From Planctomycetes bacterium GWF2_50_10 (lineage in GTDB: Bacteria > Planctomycetota > Phycisphaerae > Sedimentisphaerales > GWF2-50-10), in NCBI GenBank assembly GCA_001824635.1, contig MHYB01000069.1:1-21630 (forward strand): a DNA stretch of 21,630 bases, written 5' to 3'. Below are positions 15,350 to 21,630 of this stretch, piece by piece; position 1 is the stretch's first letter, and each line of letters starts with the position of its first letter. Made by a program: the position numbers and the translations under genes. A model generated the notes under the pieces. That model ran no database searches. It was not told the DNA's origin and saw nothing but the letters and a program-made list of their open reading frames with translations.

Positions 15350-15378
15350 AATATAAGAAACAGTCGGGCATTGAGCAA
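15350..15378 (-). promoter_or_regulatory. Promoter of the GrpE-like/HSP70-like operon
   Basis: On the - strand: TTGCTC (15373-15378), a 17-base spacer and TATATT (15350-15355). The leader would be about 115 bases. The rest of 15228-15625 holds two TTGACA hexamers on the + strand (15408-15413 and 15451-15456), neither with a convincing -10 at normal spacing, so the clpP promoter is not identified. Confidence 0.45.
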
Positions 15379-15625
15379 ATCGCGATGTCGATCAACGTCC
15401 GATAACGTTGACATAATCGTATTGATTCAAGTTTGAACGGTAAAGACGGCTTGACAAAGCTGGGCAGGGGGTATAGGGTGGATTTTTGCGGTGGCGGTTG
15501 GAATTTATAGATTTGGGGGCGGGATTTTTCCGATAATAAGGAAGCTTTCTAAGCCGCAATCGGATCAGGTCCGAGAAAATGGCAATTGTATTATAAATAG
15601 CAGGTTAGCTACAAAGGAATAGACT

Positions 15626-16270
15626 ATGCGGGAGTATCGTAAGGCGCAGATGGTAAGGGATATGTCACCCCATGCACAACAACAAGGGGCCTACCAGCGG
15701 TATCGTGAGATGAGCATCGACGATATGCTGCTGGATAATCGTATTGTTTTCATGGTCGGCGAAATATCGTATGCCATGGCTACGCAGGTGATAATGAAGC
15801 TGCTGTACCTTGATAATCTCAAGCGGTCGAGTGAGATCAGCCTTTATATCAATTCGCCCGGCGGGCATGTTGATGATACTATGGCGATATACGATACGAT
15901 GCGGTTTATCGGCTCACCGGTTGCGACGTATTGCATCGGCTCGGCACAGAGCGGGGCGGCTGTGATACTGGCAGCGGGCACGAAGGGCAAGCGTTATTCC
16001 CTGCCACATGCCAAAATGATGCTCCACCAGCCTTGGGGCGGGATAACCGGCCAAGCAGCAGATATCAAGATACAGGCTGAGGAAATCCTCCGCGCAAAGA
16101 AGATGATCACCGAAATACTTGCCAAGCATACCGGCAAATCAATAGAGCAGATAACCAGCGAGACGGAGCGAGACAGGTATCTTACTGCCGACCAGGCGCT
16201 TACATGGGGCTTGATCGATGAAGTGCTCCATGAGCCTGAAGAAAAAGAGAAAGATAAAGACAAGAAATAA
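15626..16270 (+). CDS. clpP: ClpP-family serine protease, first copy (ClpP1)
   Basis: A 214-residue ClpP peptidase subunit. The triad appears complete: Ser109 (GSAQSGAAVIL), His134 (MMLHQPWGG) and Asp183 (TERDRYL). The LYINSPGG loop (73-80) is intact. The nucleophile region reads GSAQSGA where classical ClpP has GQAASMGA, so the oxyanion surroundings are divergent. The C-terminus is a highly charged EKEKDKDKK tail. The ATG at 15626 follows AAAGGA (15613-15618) with 7-base spacing. The second clpP starts 52 bases after its stop, so the two probably form one transcript and may assemble as a mixed 14-mer docking with ClpC, encoded elsewhere in this window. Confidence 0.95.
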   Translation: MREYRKAQMVRDMSPHAQQQGAYQRYREMSIDDMLLDNRIVFMVGEISYAMATQVIMKLLYLDNLKRSSEISLYINSPGGHVDDTMAIYDTMRFIGSPVATYCIGSAQSGAAVILAAGTKGKRYSLPHAKMMLHQPWGGITGQAADIKIQAEEILRAKKMITEILAKHTGKSIEQITSETERDRYLTADQALTWGLIDEVLHEPEEKEKDKDKK

Positions 16271-16322
16271 TTAACCATTGAATTAAACTTATCGGTACTT
16301 AATCAGAGAAGAGAAAATAAAT

Positions 16323-16955
16323 ATGGCACAGAATCAACTGGTTCCCATAGTAATAGAAAAAAGCGGCAGAGGTGAGCGGGCGTATGATATCTACTCAAGG
16401 CTGCTAAAGGACAGGATAGTATTCCTTGGCGGCGGCGTGGATGACGATACCGCAAACCTGGTGATAGCCCAGATGCTGTTTTTGAGCAACGAGGACGCCA
16501 AGGCGGATGTTCATTTTTATATTAATTCGCCCGGCGGTTCGGTTAGTGCGGGTCTTGCGATATATGACACGATGAAATTTTTGCGCTGTGATGTCGCGAC
16601 GTACTGCATAGGCCAGGCGGCGAGCATGGGTGCGGTATTATTCAGCGGCGGCACGGCGGGCAAGAGATTCCTGCTGCCAAACGCCAGGGTGCTTCTCCAT
16701 CAGCCATTGATTTCGGGCGTGCTCACGGGACCTGCGAGCGACCTGGATATCGAGGCGAGGGAAATGCTTAGAATAAGGCAGAACCTATATGAGATACTGG
16801 CAGGCAATACCCGCCAGACTCTTGAGAAAATCGAAAAAGACTGCGATCGTAATCTTTGGTTAGATGCCCAGGAATCGATTAACTATGGTCTTGGCGACAA
16901 AGTACTCCAGAAGGCGCCTGAAATAGTACGGCAGGACATTAAGGAAGAAGACTAA
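16323..16955 (+). CDS. clpP: ClpP-family serine protease, second copy (ClpP2), Asn in triad
   Basis: A 210-residue protein close to classical ClpP: VPIVIEKSGRGERAYDIYSR at the N-terminus (7-26), YINSPGGSVSAG (66-77), Ser101 in GQAASMGAV and His126 in LLHQPL. Aligning its EKDCDRNLWLDA with E. coli EKDTERDRFLSA-type sequence puts Asn177 (codon AAT) where the catalytic Asp (E. coli Asp185, precursor numbering) should be. Asp175 is two residues away and aligns with the Glu of ERD. Listeria ClpP1 also has Asn in this position and depends on its partner ClpP2 for activity, so this copy may be active mainly in a mixed complex. A purine-rich AGAGAAGAG precedes the ATG. An intrinsic terminator follows at 17001. 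Confidence 0.96.
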   Translation: MAQNQLVPIVIEKSGRGERAYDIYSRLLKDRIVFLGGGVDDDTANLVIAQMLFLSNEDAKADVHFYINSPGGSVSAGLAIYDTMKFLRCDVATYCIGQAASMGAVLFSGGTAGKRFLLPNARVLLHQPLISGVLTGPASDLDIEAREMLRIRQNLYEILAGNTRQTLEKIEKDCDRNLWLDAQESINYGLGDKVLQKAPEIVRQDIKEED

Positions 16956-17000
16956 TTCAAATACTCCTTTACTATTTTTGGTGTTAGATTTAGATTAAGA

Positions 17001-17024
17001 GGGTCGCGGTTGCGGCCCTTTTTT
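17001..17024 (+). terminator. Intrinsic terminator of the clpP pair
   Basis: GGGTCGC (17001-17007) pairs with GCGGCCC (17012-17018; one G-T wobble) across a 4-base loop, followed by six T (17019-17024). It lies 45 bases after the second clpP stop. Confidence 0.85.
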
Positions 17025-17041
17025 GTTTTAGGAGAAATATC

Positions 17042-17680
17042 ATGCTGCGAGCAATTTTGAACATGGCGTGGCTAAGAACACAAGCGAGACGCTTGTGCTA
17101 CTTTAATATGGCAATCTGCGTTCTGGCGATGGGCGGCTGTTTTAATGTCAAAGAATACGGTTATGTCGTAAAGCAGAACAGTGAATTCAGGACTGAAAAC
17201 GAAGGACTGAAAAAGAAGGCCGCTGCGCTGGAAAAGGAAAATCTTGTGCTCAAAGAACAGGTCAAGAACCTATCGGGTGTAAATGACAATTTCAGGTATG
17301 ACAACCTGAATAGACCAGAAGCAATAGAGCTTTACAGATTGACCGGCATTTATGCACGCGGCAAGGATGGAGCTAAGGAACTGCTGGTGTATATCATTCC
17401 GCGGGATACAAAAGGTGATGCGATAAAAGCAGCGGGAAATATGACAGTGCAGCTTTGGAATCTGGCAGGGTCAAGCGAGGACGCAATGACAGCACAGTGG
17501 GAGGTCCAGGCGGATAAGCTTAAAGGATACTGGGGCGTTAGTATGCTGTCGGGCTATTACAGGCTGAAGTTTGATCTGCCGGCGGATCTGCCTGCCAGTG
17601 AATACATGGTTAAGATCGGCTTTACAGACTTTATTTCCGGAAAACTGCTTACAACTACCGGGCCTGCGCCGCTGAAATGA
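17042..17680 (+). CDS. Predicted lipoprotein with coiled coil; repeat inside its signal peptide
   Basis: A 212-residue protein. A lipobox-like LAMGGC places the lipidated Cys at residue 33. A coiled coil follows (about 40-78, with FRTENEGLKKKAAALEKENL), then a strand-rich domain (about 85-212) with LTGIYARGKDGAKELLVYI, PRDTKGDAIKAAGNMTVQLW and SGYYRLKFDLP. I recognise that domain as a pattern from planctomycete lipoproteins of unknown function. The start ATG has AGGAG (17030-17034) at 7-base spacing. Codons 8-22 are made of a dispersed palindromic repeat (core 17078-17105). Removing these 45 bases joins MLRAILN to MAICVLAMGGC, a normal short lipoprotein signal. It converges with the next gene, leaving only 3 bases between stops. 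Confidence 0.8.
   Translation: MLRAILNMAWLRTQARRLCYFNMAICVLAMGGCFNVKEYGYVVKQNSEFRTENEGLKKKAAALEKENLVLKEQVKNLSGVNDNFRYDNLNRPEAIELYRLTGIYARGKDGAKELLVYIIPRDTKGDAIKAAGNMTVQLWNLAGSSEDAMTAQWEVQADKLKGYWGVSMLSGYYRLKFDLPADLPASEYMVKIGFTDFISGKLLTTTGPAPLK
17078..17105. repeat. Dispersed palindromic repeat, copy B, inside a coding region
   Basis: Identical over 28 bases to 8396-8423. The enclosing 45 bases (17063-17107) are bordered by the near direct repeats TTGAACATGGC (17057-17067) and TTTAATATGGC (17102-17112), 9 of 11 matching. It is read in frame as AWLRTQARRLCYFN. Confidence 0.8.
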
Positions 17681-17683
17681 CGA

Positions 17684-19516
17684 TCAATCGAGGTGTTTGA
17701 TAATTAGCCGTGCGCGGGTAGCAGCTGGTTCAAAATTGATCTTTAATTCGATACGGCCTGCGTCGAAGATGCCTCCTGTAAAGGTTTGTATATCTCGAGG
17801 CGCTGCTAGCGAGCCTGCAGCGGTTGATTCCATTTCGCGTGTCCGGCTATTGTAAATGTACATTCCACCTGCGGGGCATACGAGCGTATTGTGCCATAGC
17901 TTTTCGTGTACATCGAGCGGCGAGAGGTGAGGCAGGAGTCTCTTCCATTCATTAAGGATATACAGGTTATCCAGGCTCTTGCGGGCAAGGGTATGGGCGG
18001 GGGTGGGCTTGAGAATATACTTTGCAACAGCCCAGCCAGTAGTGCGGAGGCGCAGTGAATTTTCGGTTTGCTGCACTTGCGTGGATTCATCGCCGGTGCG
18101 GATGATATCGAGAAGATTTTGGGGCAGCTGGGCGGATTTGAAGGGGTATGCGATTGTAATATCAACATCGGTGTGGGAATCATCTGTTGAGATTTTAATG
18201 GCGGAAGGGGCAATATATGGTGCTATTTTTTTATTAAAATCATCGATGTATTGACTGTATGCGTCGGCTTCGGCTTTGGTTACAGACGATACATCAAGCT
18301 CGATTATCGGCGTCATAAATTCCAGATCGCCGAATTTATCCGATGCGACCGAATTGCCAGTGAGCCGTAATTTGCCAGAAAGCGGGATATTCGCGTCGAT
18401 AGTGCTCCTTCTGACGGAGCCGGAAGCGAGGATATACATGTGGCGGGCTTGGTAATCTGCCATGACGGCTGCGAGTTGCGAGCGGCGGGCGTCGCCGATG
18501 CGCCATTTTGCCCCTGCAAAGCGCAGCATGGCTTGGCGCGGCACGACTATAAACGCCTTTTCGTCCTCTGAGCCAAGCGGGTAGCGCTGGCGGAAAAAAG
18601 TGTACTCATCACTGCGGGCCAGGGATGGTCTGGTTCGTTTGGCAACATCGATGATCGCTGTAAGCTGGGCAAGGGAATTTGAAACGACCAGCACTTTACC
18701 CATGGCGGCCATATAGGAGCAGATAGATCGGTCGGGTGAAACGGCAGCGTCATAGAAGACACCGTTAATGGTGCCGGTGAACTGGCGGGCGTTGGTGGCA
18801 TTTTCATGACGCGAAATGATCATATTTCGCAGCGGCCCGGGCGTTACGGTATGGAACAGCACCGCTACATCCGTGCCGGTACGCAGGTAATAATCCGAGC
18901 CGGTGAAGGCCATGGTTTTGATAATGCGGGGGCCGAATACTTTTGAAAAAGTATCGATCTCAAGGCAAAGCTGGCGGTCACAGCGGGCTTTTGCGTGATT
19001 GTCCTGCGAGGGGCCAAATAGAGCCAGCAGCGGTACGCTTTGCCTTTCAAGGGATTCGGTTATCAGTCGCATGGAGTTGAATGAAGGAAAGAATATCCCG
19101 TGCTGGTCGGCTGGAATGTAAGATGCCAGAAAATCGCGCGGCAGTTTGGAGTCTATGATCAAGGGTTTGAAGTCAACGGCAGGGATGTTGGGGCCGGGCA
19201 GTGATCCGATATCTATAGAGGGCAAATCCGTTGTGAGCATTCGATAAGCCAGGCTCGGGTCAAGCTTTTCGGGTATATAGGATGGGGCGTAAAGAGAGTA
19301 GAGCTGGGAATACGGGATAAATTTTAAATTGCAGGCATTGGCATCAATTTTTGAGCAGGCCAGGATAGCCTCACGACGAAACCATGCACAGCCCGGGATA
19401 TTCATGTCGAAAAGGTGCGAGTAATAGGCGGCCCTTTGGGCAGGGTCCCTGGGCGGCTGGGCAAAAACGGCCAGCGGCGCAAAAAACAAGAATATTAAGG
19501 TAAATACAAAACGCAT
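17684..19516 (-). CDS. Exported hypothetical protein, planctomycete type
   Basis: A 610-residue protein with a clear signal peptide: MRFVFTLIFLFFAPLAVFA, then QPP. The mature part has alternating helices and strands. A central segment, SDEYTFFRQRYPLGSEDEKAFIVV followed by RFAGAKWRIGDARRSQLAAV, matches a pattern I recall from planctomycete and other exported proteins of unknown role. No enzyme motif, membrane helix or cohesin/dockerin module is visible. It would act in the periplasm or outside. Six Cys are scattered through the mature N-terminal half. The ATG has GGAG at 7-base spacing (19524-19527 on the other strand). It converges with the lipoprotein gene. Confidence 0.75.
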   Translation of the reverse strand: MRFVFTLIFLFFAPLAVFAQPPRDPAQRAAYYSHLFDMNIPGCAWFRREAILACSKIDANACNLKFIPYSQLYSLYAPSYIPEKLDPSLAYRMLTTDLPSIDIGSLPGPNIPAVDFKPLIIDSKLPRDFLASYIPADQHGIFFPSFNSMRLITESLERQSVPLLALFGPSQDNHAKARCDRQLCLEIDTFSKVFGPRIIKTMAFTGSDYYLRTGTDVAVLFHTVTPGPLRNMIISRHENATNARQFTGTINGVFYDAAVSPDRSICSYMAAMGKVLVVSNSLAQLTAIIDVAKRTRPSLARSDEYTFFRQRYPLGSEDEKAFIVVPRQAMLRFAGAKWRIGDARRSQLAAVMADYQARHMYILASGSVRRSTIDANIPLSGKLRLTGNSVASDKFGDLEFMTPIIELDVSSVTKAEADAYSQYIDDFNKKIAPYIAPSAIKISTDDSHTDVDITIAYPFKSAQLPQNLLDIIRTGDESTQVQQTENSLRLRTTGWAVAKYILKPTPAHTLARKSLDNLYILNEWKRLLPHLSPLDVHEKLWHNTLVCPAGGMYIYNSRTREMESTAAGSLAAPRDIQTFTGGIFDAGRIELKINFEPAATRARLIIKHLD

Positions 19517-19601
19517 CCATATACTCCAAGTCTGAAATTGAACGATTAGTGATAGCTTAACATCGTTAATGGAACATTTAAATAGGGTATTTTAAATCTC
19601 C

Positions 19602-19629
19602 TTGCAAGCTTTGGCGCTGCGGGTAAAAT
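19602..19629 (+). promoter_or_regulatory. Promoter of the methyltransferase, implying a leaderless mRNA
   Basis: TTGCAA (19602-19607), a 16-base spacer and TAAAAT (19624-19629). Transcription would start about 7 bases later, near 19636, right at the ATG at 19638. This fits the absence of a Shine-Dalgarno sequence before that ATG. Confidence 0.45.
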
Positions 19630-19637
19630 CTTGCTCT

Positions 19638-20624
19638 ATGAAGCTAAAACTAAACCAAATTACGCATGGCGATTGTATCGAAGTACTTAAGGACTGCGAG
19701 CCTTTCGCGGATCTGATTTTTGCCGACCCGCCTTTTAATATAGGCTACAAATATGACAAATATCAGGATAAAGTTAAGGGAGAACAATATGTCGAATGGT
19801 CTGAAAAGTGGATGACGGCATGTAAAAAGGTACTAAAACCTGGTGGCTCATTTTACATAGCTATCGGTGATGACTACGCAGCTTCGATACAAATCATCGC
19901 CACGCAAAAGCTTAAACTAAAAATGCGAAACTGGATCATTTGGCACTATACTTTCGGTCAGCAAATGAAAAACAAGTTTGCTAGATCACATACACATATA
20001 TTTTATTTTGTTCTAGATAATAATAATTTTACATTCAATTCTGATGCTGTGCGTGTCATATCTGATAGGCAAAAAAAGTATAAGGATAAACGGGCTAATC
20101 CTCTAGGAAAATTGCCTGATGATGTTTGGAATGAATATCCGAGAATTTGTGGTACATTTGACGAAAGAACCGAATTTCATCCTTGCCAAATGCCTGAAAG
20201 TTTGCTGGCCAGAATAATACGCGTAAGTTCTGATAAAGGCAATACTGTGTTAGACCCATTCAGTGGCTCAGGAACCACTCCTGTCGTCGCTTCAAAACTG
20301 GGTCGTAACTATGTGGGAATAGAAATATCAAGTAATTATGTCCATGAGTCCACAAAAAGACTGGAAGTAGCTGGGAACGACATTGAAGGGGAAGTCCCAC
20401 AGAAATGGACTAAGGAAATGGATATGGAGTTAAAATGGATATATCACGAAAATAAAATTTCCACTGAGGATTTATGCAATGAACCTGAACTTCTAGTGTT
20501 GTTCACTGAAAAAGTTAATCTTCGATTAGGACGAGAGAAGAACCCATTTACCCCAGTTGACATAAAAAAACATTTAACAAATTTGAGGAAAGCGGCTAAA
20601 CTAGGTCCTCTACGTGGCCAGTGA
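19638..20624 (+). CDS. DNA methyltransferase, beta class (N6-adenine or N4-cytosine), with extra C-terminal domain
   Basis: A 328-residue AdoMet-dependent DNA methylase. Catalytic motif IV DPPF lies at 30-33 (FADPPFNIGYKYD), and the AdoMet-binding motif I, DPFSGSGTT (206-214), comes later. That order defines the beta class. DPPF fits amino-methylation, most often N6-adenine. Residues about 255-325 form an added helical domain starting KWTKEMDMELKWIYHENKIS, with a Trp and Leu/Tyr spacing like a Myb/SANT-type DNA-binding helix bundle. The next gene encodes the same domain alone. No restriction nuclease is seen, so it may be an orphan or regulatory methylase. The ATG at 19638 is preferred over an in-frame TTG at 19602, which lies inside the promoter. 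Base composition is clearly A+T-richer than the neighbours. Confidence 0.92.
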   Translation: MKLKLNQITHGDCIEVLKDCEPFADLIFADPPFNIGYKYDKYQDKVKGEQYVEWSEKWMTACKKVLKPGGSFYIAIGDDYAASIQIIATQKLKLKMRNWIIWHYTFGQQMKNKFARSHTHIFYFVLDNNNFTFNSDAVRVISDRQKKYKDKRANPLGKLPDDVWNEYPRICGTFDERTEFHPCQMPESLLARIIRVSSDKGNTVLDPFSGSGTTPVVASKLGRNYVGIEISSNYVHESTKRLEVAGNDIEGEVPQKWTKEMDMELKWIYHENKISTEDLCNEPELLVLFTEKVNLRLGREKNPFTPVDIKKHLTNLRKAAKLGPLRGQ

Positions 20625-20636
20625 AAGGGTATTATT

Positions 20637-20852
20637 ATGGCTAGATGGTCGGTTCAACAAACTGAACAACTTAGGGATTTATATGTAAAAACGAACATAA
20701 CAAGTGATGATTTAATAAAAGAGCAGTCACGTTTAGATATGTTCACGAAAGAACTTAATGCCCAAACAGGAACCATTTTCAGTACAGAAGAAGTCGCAGG
20801 GAAATTACTTAGGTTGCGAAAATCCAAGAAATTACCGAGAATTCGCAGCTAA
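20637..20852 (+). CDS. Stand-alone paralog of the methyltransferase C-terminal domain
   Basis: A 71-residue basic protein. It aligns along its whole length with the end of the methyltransferase: RWSVQQTEQLRDLY versus KWTKEMDMELKWIY, NITSDDLIKEQSRLDMFTKE versus KISTEDLCNEPELLVLFTEK, and FSTEEVAGKLLRLRKSKKL versus FTPVDIKKHLTNLRKAAKL, with a gap of about 3 residues before the last block. It probably binds DNA or the methylase through this domain. The ribosome binding site AAAGGG (20624-20629) has 7-base spacing, and the gap to the methylase stop is 12 bases, so the two form an operon. One checked 60-base line here is about 32% G+C, far below the following lnt gene. Confidence 0.85.
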   Translation: MARWSVQQTEQLRDLYVKTNITSDDLIKEQSRLDMFTKELNAQTGTIFSTEEVAGKLLRLRKSKKLPRIRS

Positions 20853-21630
20853 AACTAGCTACAAAGCTGTATTTTTATTCCTCGCATCTGCTTTACTATT
20901 GAGCGTTATATCTGCGCCGTGGAATGTGTCATTTCTGGCATGGGTGGCACTGGTGCCTTTTATGCTCGCCTGCTCGCCGCAAACCGGTAAACTCAAGGTG
21001 GCGATCGCTGCCGGGCTGGTTGGTTTTGTGTATTGGGTGGGTAATTTATATTGGTTGTGGTTTGTAACGGCGGCTGGTCAGATCGGGGTTTCGGCGTATC
21101 TGGCGGTGTTCTGGGTGGGTTTGGCGCTTGGGGTGCGGTTTGCAAGGGCAAGGCGCTGGCCGCTGGTCGTGGTTGCGCCGGTATTGTGGGTCACAGCGGA
21201 AGCATTGCAGGGCTGGCTGTTTACGGGTTTCGGCTGGCGGTTCCTCTCGCACAGCCAGTATCAGAATCTCACCATAATACAAATCGCGGATATATTCGGC
21301 GCCGCTGGTATTTCGTTTTTGATAGCGATGGTCAACGGCATCCTGGTTGACTTTATTACAACGAAGAATTTTCGTCGAACACTCATCTGGGCGGATATTC
21401 CTGTATTGGCGGTTGCGCTGGCGTTGTTTTATGGTCATCACAAACTCGGTGAGTATGAAAAAGTGACGAAGCCTGGGCCTGTGGTGGCCGCGGTGCAATC
21501 CAATGTTCCACAGGATGTAAAGGAGCAGGGAGATAGATCGGACGAAATGTTTGCCGAGTTGATGGTGAACAGTGAAGTTGCTGCGCAGACTGGCGCGAAG
21601 CTGATAGTCTGGCCGGAGACGATGGTACAG
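20758..21630 (+). CDS. lnt: Apolipoprotein N-acyltransferase Lnt, N-terminal part; start unclear
   Basis: The open frame runs off the window. From about 20869 it encodes hydrophobic helices and Lnt signatures: APWNVSFLAWVALVPFML, NLYWLWFVTAAG, WRFLSHSQYQN with IADIFGAAGISFLI, then the start of the nitrilase-fold domain (VVAAVQSNVPQDVK) and IVWPETM with the catalytic Glu (codon 21616-21618). Lnt N-acylates the N-terminal Cys of lipoproteins at the periplasmic face of the inner membrane. The catalytic Lys and Cys lie beyond the window. The only in-frame ATG upstream of the first helix is at 20758, deep inside the small gene, and would add about 37 un-Lnt-like residues. No ATG, GTG or TTG occurs between 20850 and TTG 20899, which lies within the first helix. 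The true start may be lost or unusual. Confidence 0.85.
   Translation, partial: MPKQEPFSVQKKSQGNYLGCENPRNYREFAAKTSYKAVFLFLASALLLSVISAPWNVSFLAWVALVPFMLACSPQTGKLKVAIAAGLVGFVYWVGNLYWLWFVTAAGQIGVSAYLAVFWVGLALGVRFARARRWPLVVVAPVLWVTAEALQGWLFTGFGWRFLSHSQYQNLTIIQIADIFGAAGISFLIAMVNGILVDFITTKNFRRTLIWADIPVLAVALALFYGHHKLGEYEKVTKPGPVVAAVQSNVPQDVKEQGDRSDEMFAELMVNSEVAAQTGAKLIVWPETMVQ

Noticed and set aside
15408..15477. TTGACA hexamers as the clpP promoter
   Set aside because: The first has no -10 at 16-18 bases; the second has TATAGG at only 15 bases and the region is G-rich, so the assignment is too weak.
19638..20852. Complete restriction-modification system
   Set aside because: The 71-aa neighbour is a paralog of the methylase's C-terminal domain, not a nuclease, and no other nuclease-like gene is in range.
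21046..21498. 150-codon - strand frame, Arg/His-rich, and an overlapping + strand frame at 21051-21350
   Set aside because: Both are out-of-frame readings of lnt, whose own frame shows clear family motifs.

Overview
The window looks like a chromosomal segment from a Planctomycetota bacterium, probably Phycisphaerae-like. This rests on recognised protein style only, and no search was run. Pointers are the planctomycete-type exported proteins, a small coiled-coil protein ending in a DLEATRRENKYLRKMLEE-type tail, tandem clpP genes, and many short palindromic intergenic repeats. Base composition is moderate overall, with an obviously A+T-richer island near 19.6-20.85 kb.

Layout. (1) 1-690: the tail of a possible upstream gene, short repeats, a perfect stem-loop and a good promoter. 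(2) 691-3588, + strand: a membrane PAS histidine kinase, an Rcp1-like single-domain response regulator and a YihY/BrkB membrane protein, whose C-terminus runs into an intergenic repeat. (3) 3652-5532, - strand: an exported beta-propeller-like protein. (4) 5743-8083, + strand: a C4 zinc-ribbon coiled-coil protein, an RNase HI domain fused to a PurN formyltransferase, and a one-TM hypothetical protein. (5) 8084-8493: an intergenic region full of inverted repeats and a terminator. (6) 8494-11025, - strand: clpC with promoter and terminator. (7) 11398-11655, - strand: a small coiled-coil protein with its own promoter and terminator. (8) 12168-15227, - strand: a membrane-anchored GrpE-like protein followed by a short HSP70-like ATPase. 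(9) 15626-16955, + strand: two clpP genes, the second with Asn at the catalytic Asp position, then a terminator. (10) 17042-17680: a lipoprotein whose signal-peptide codons contain a repeat, convergent with an exported hypothetical protein (17684-19516, -). (11) 19638-20852: a beta-class DNA methyltransferase and a 71-aa protein that is a stand-alone relative of its C-terminal domain. (12) To the window end: the N-terminal part of Lnt (apolipoprotein N-acyltransferase), with no credible start codon where one is expected.

How the genes fit together. ClpC plus ClpP1/ClpP2 would form an ATP-dependent protease, and the HSP70/GrpE-like pair adds a membrane-linked chaperone unit, so the middle of the window is rich in proteostasis genes. 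The zinc-ribbon/RNase H linkage matches one known in actinobacteria, but here the RNase H partner is a purine-biosynthesis enzyme. The most novel points are the methyltransferase with its detached C-terminal domain inserted against lnt, the RNase H-PurN fusion, the membrane GrpE/HSP70 pair, the Asn-triad ClpP, and a repeat apparently inserted in frame into a lipoprotein signal peptide.
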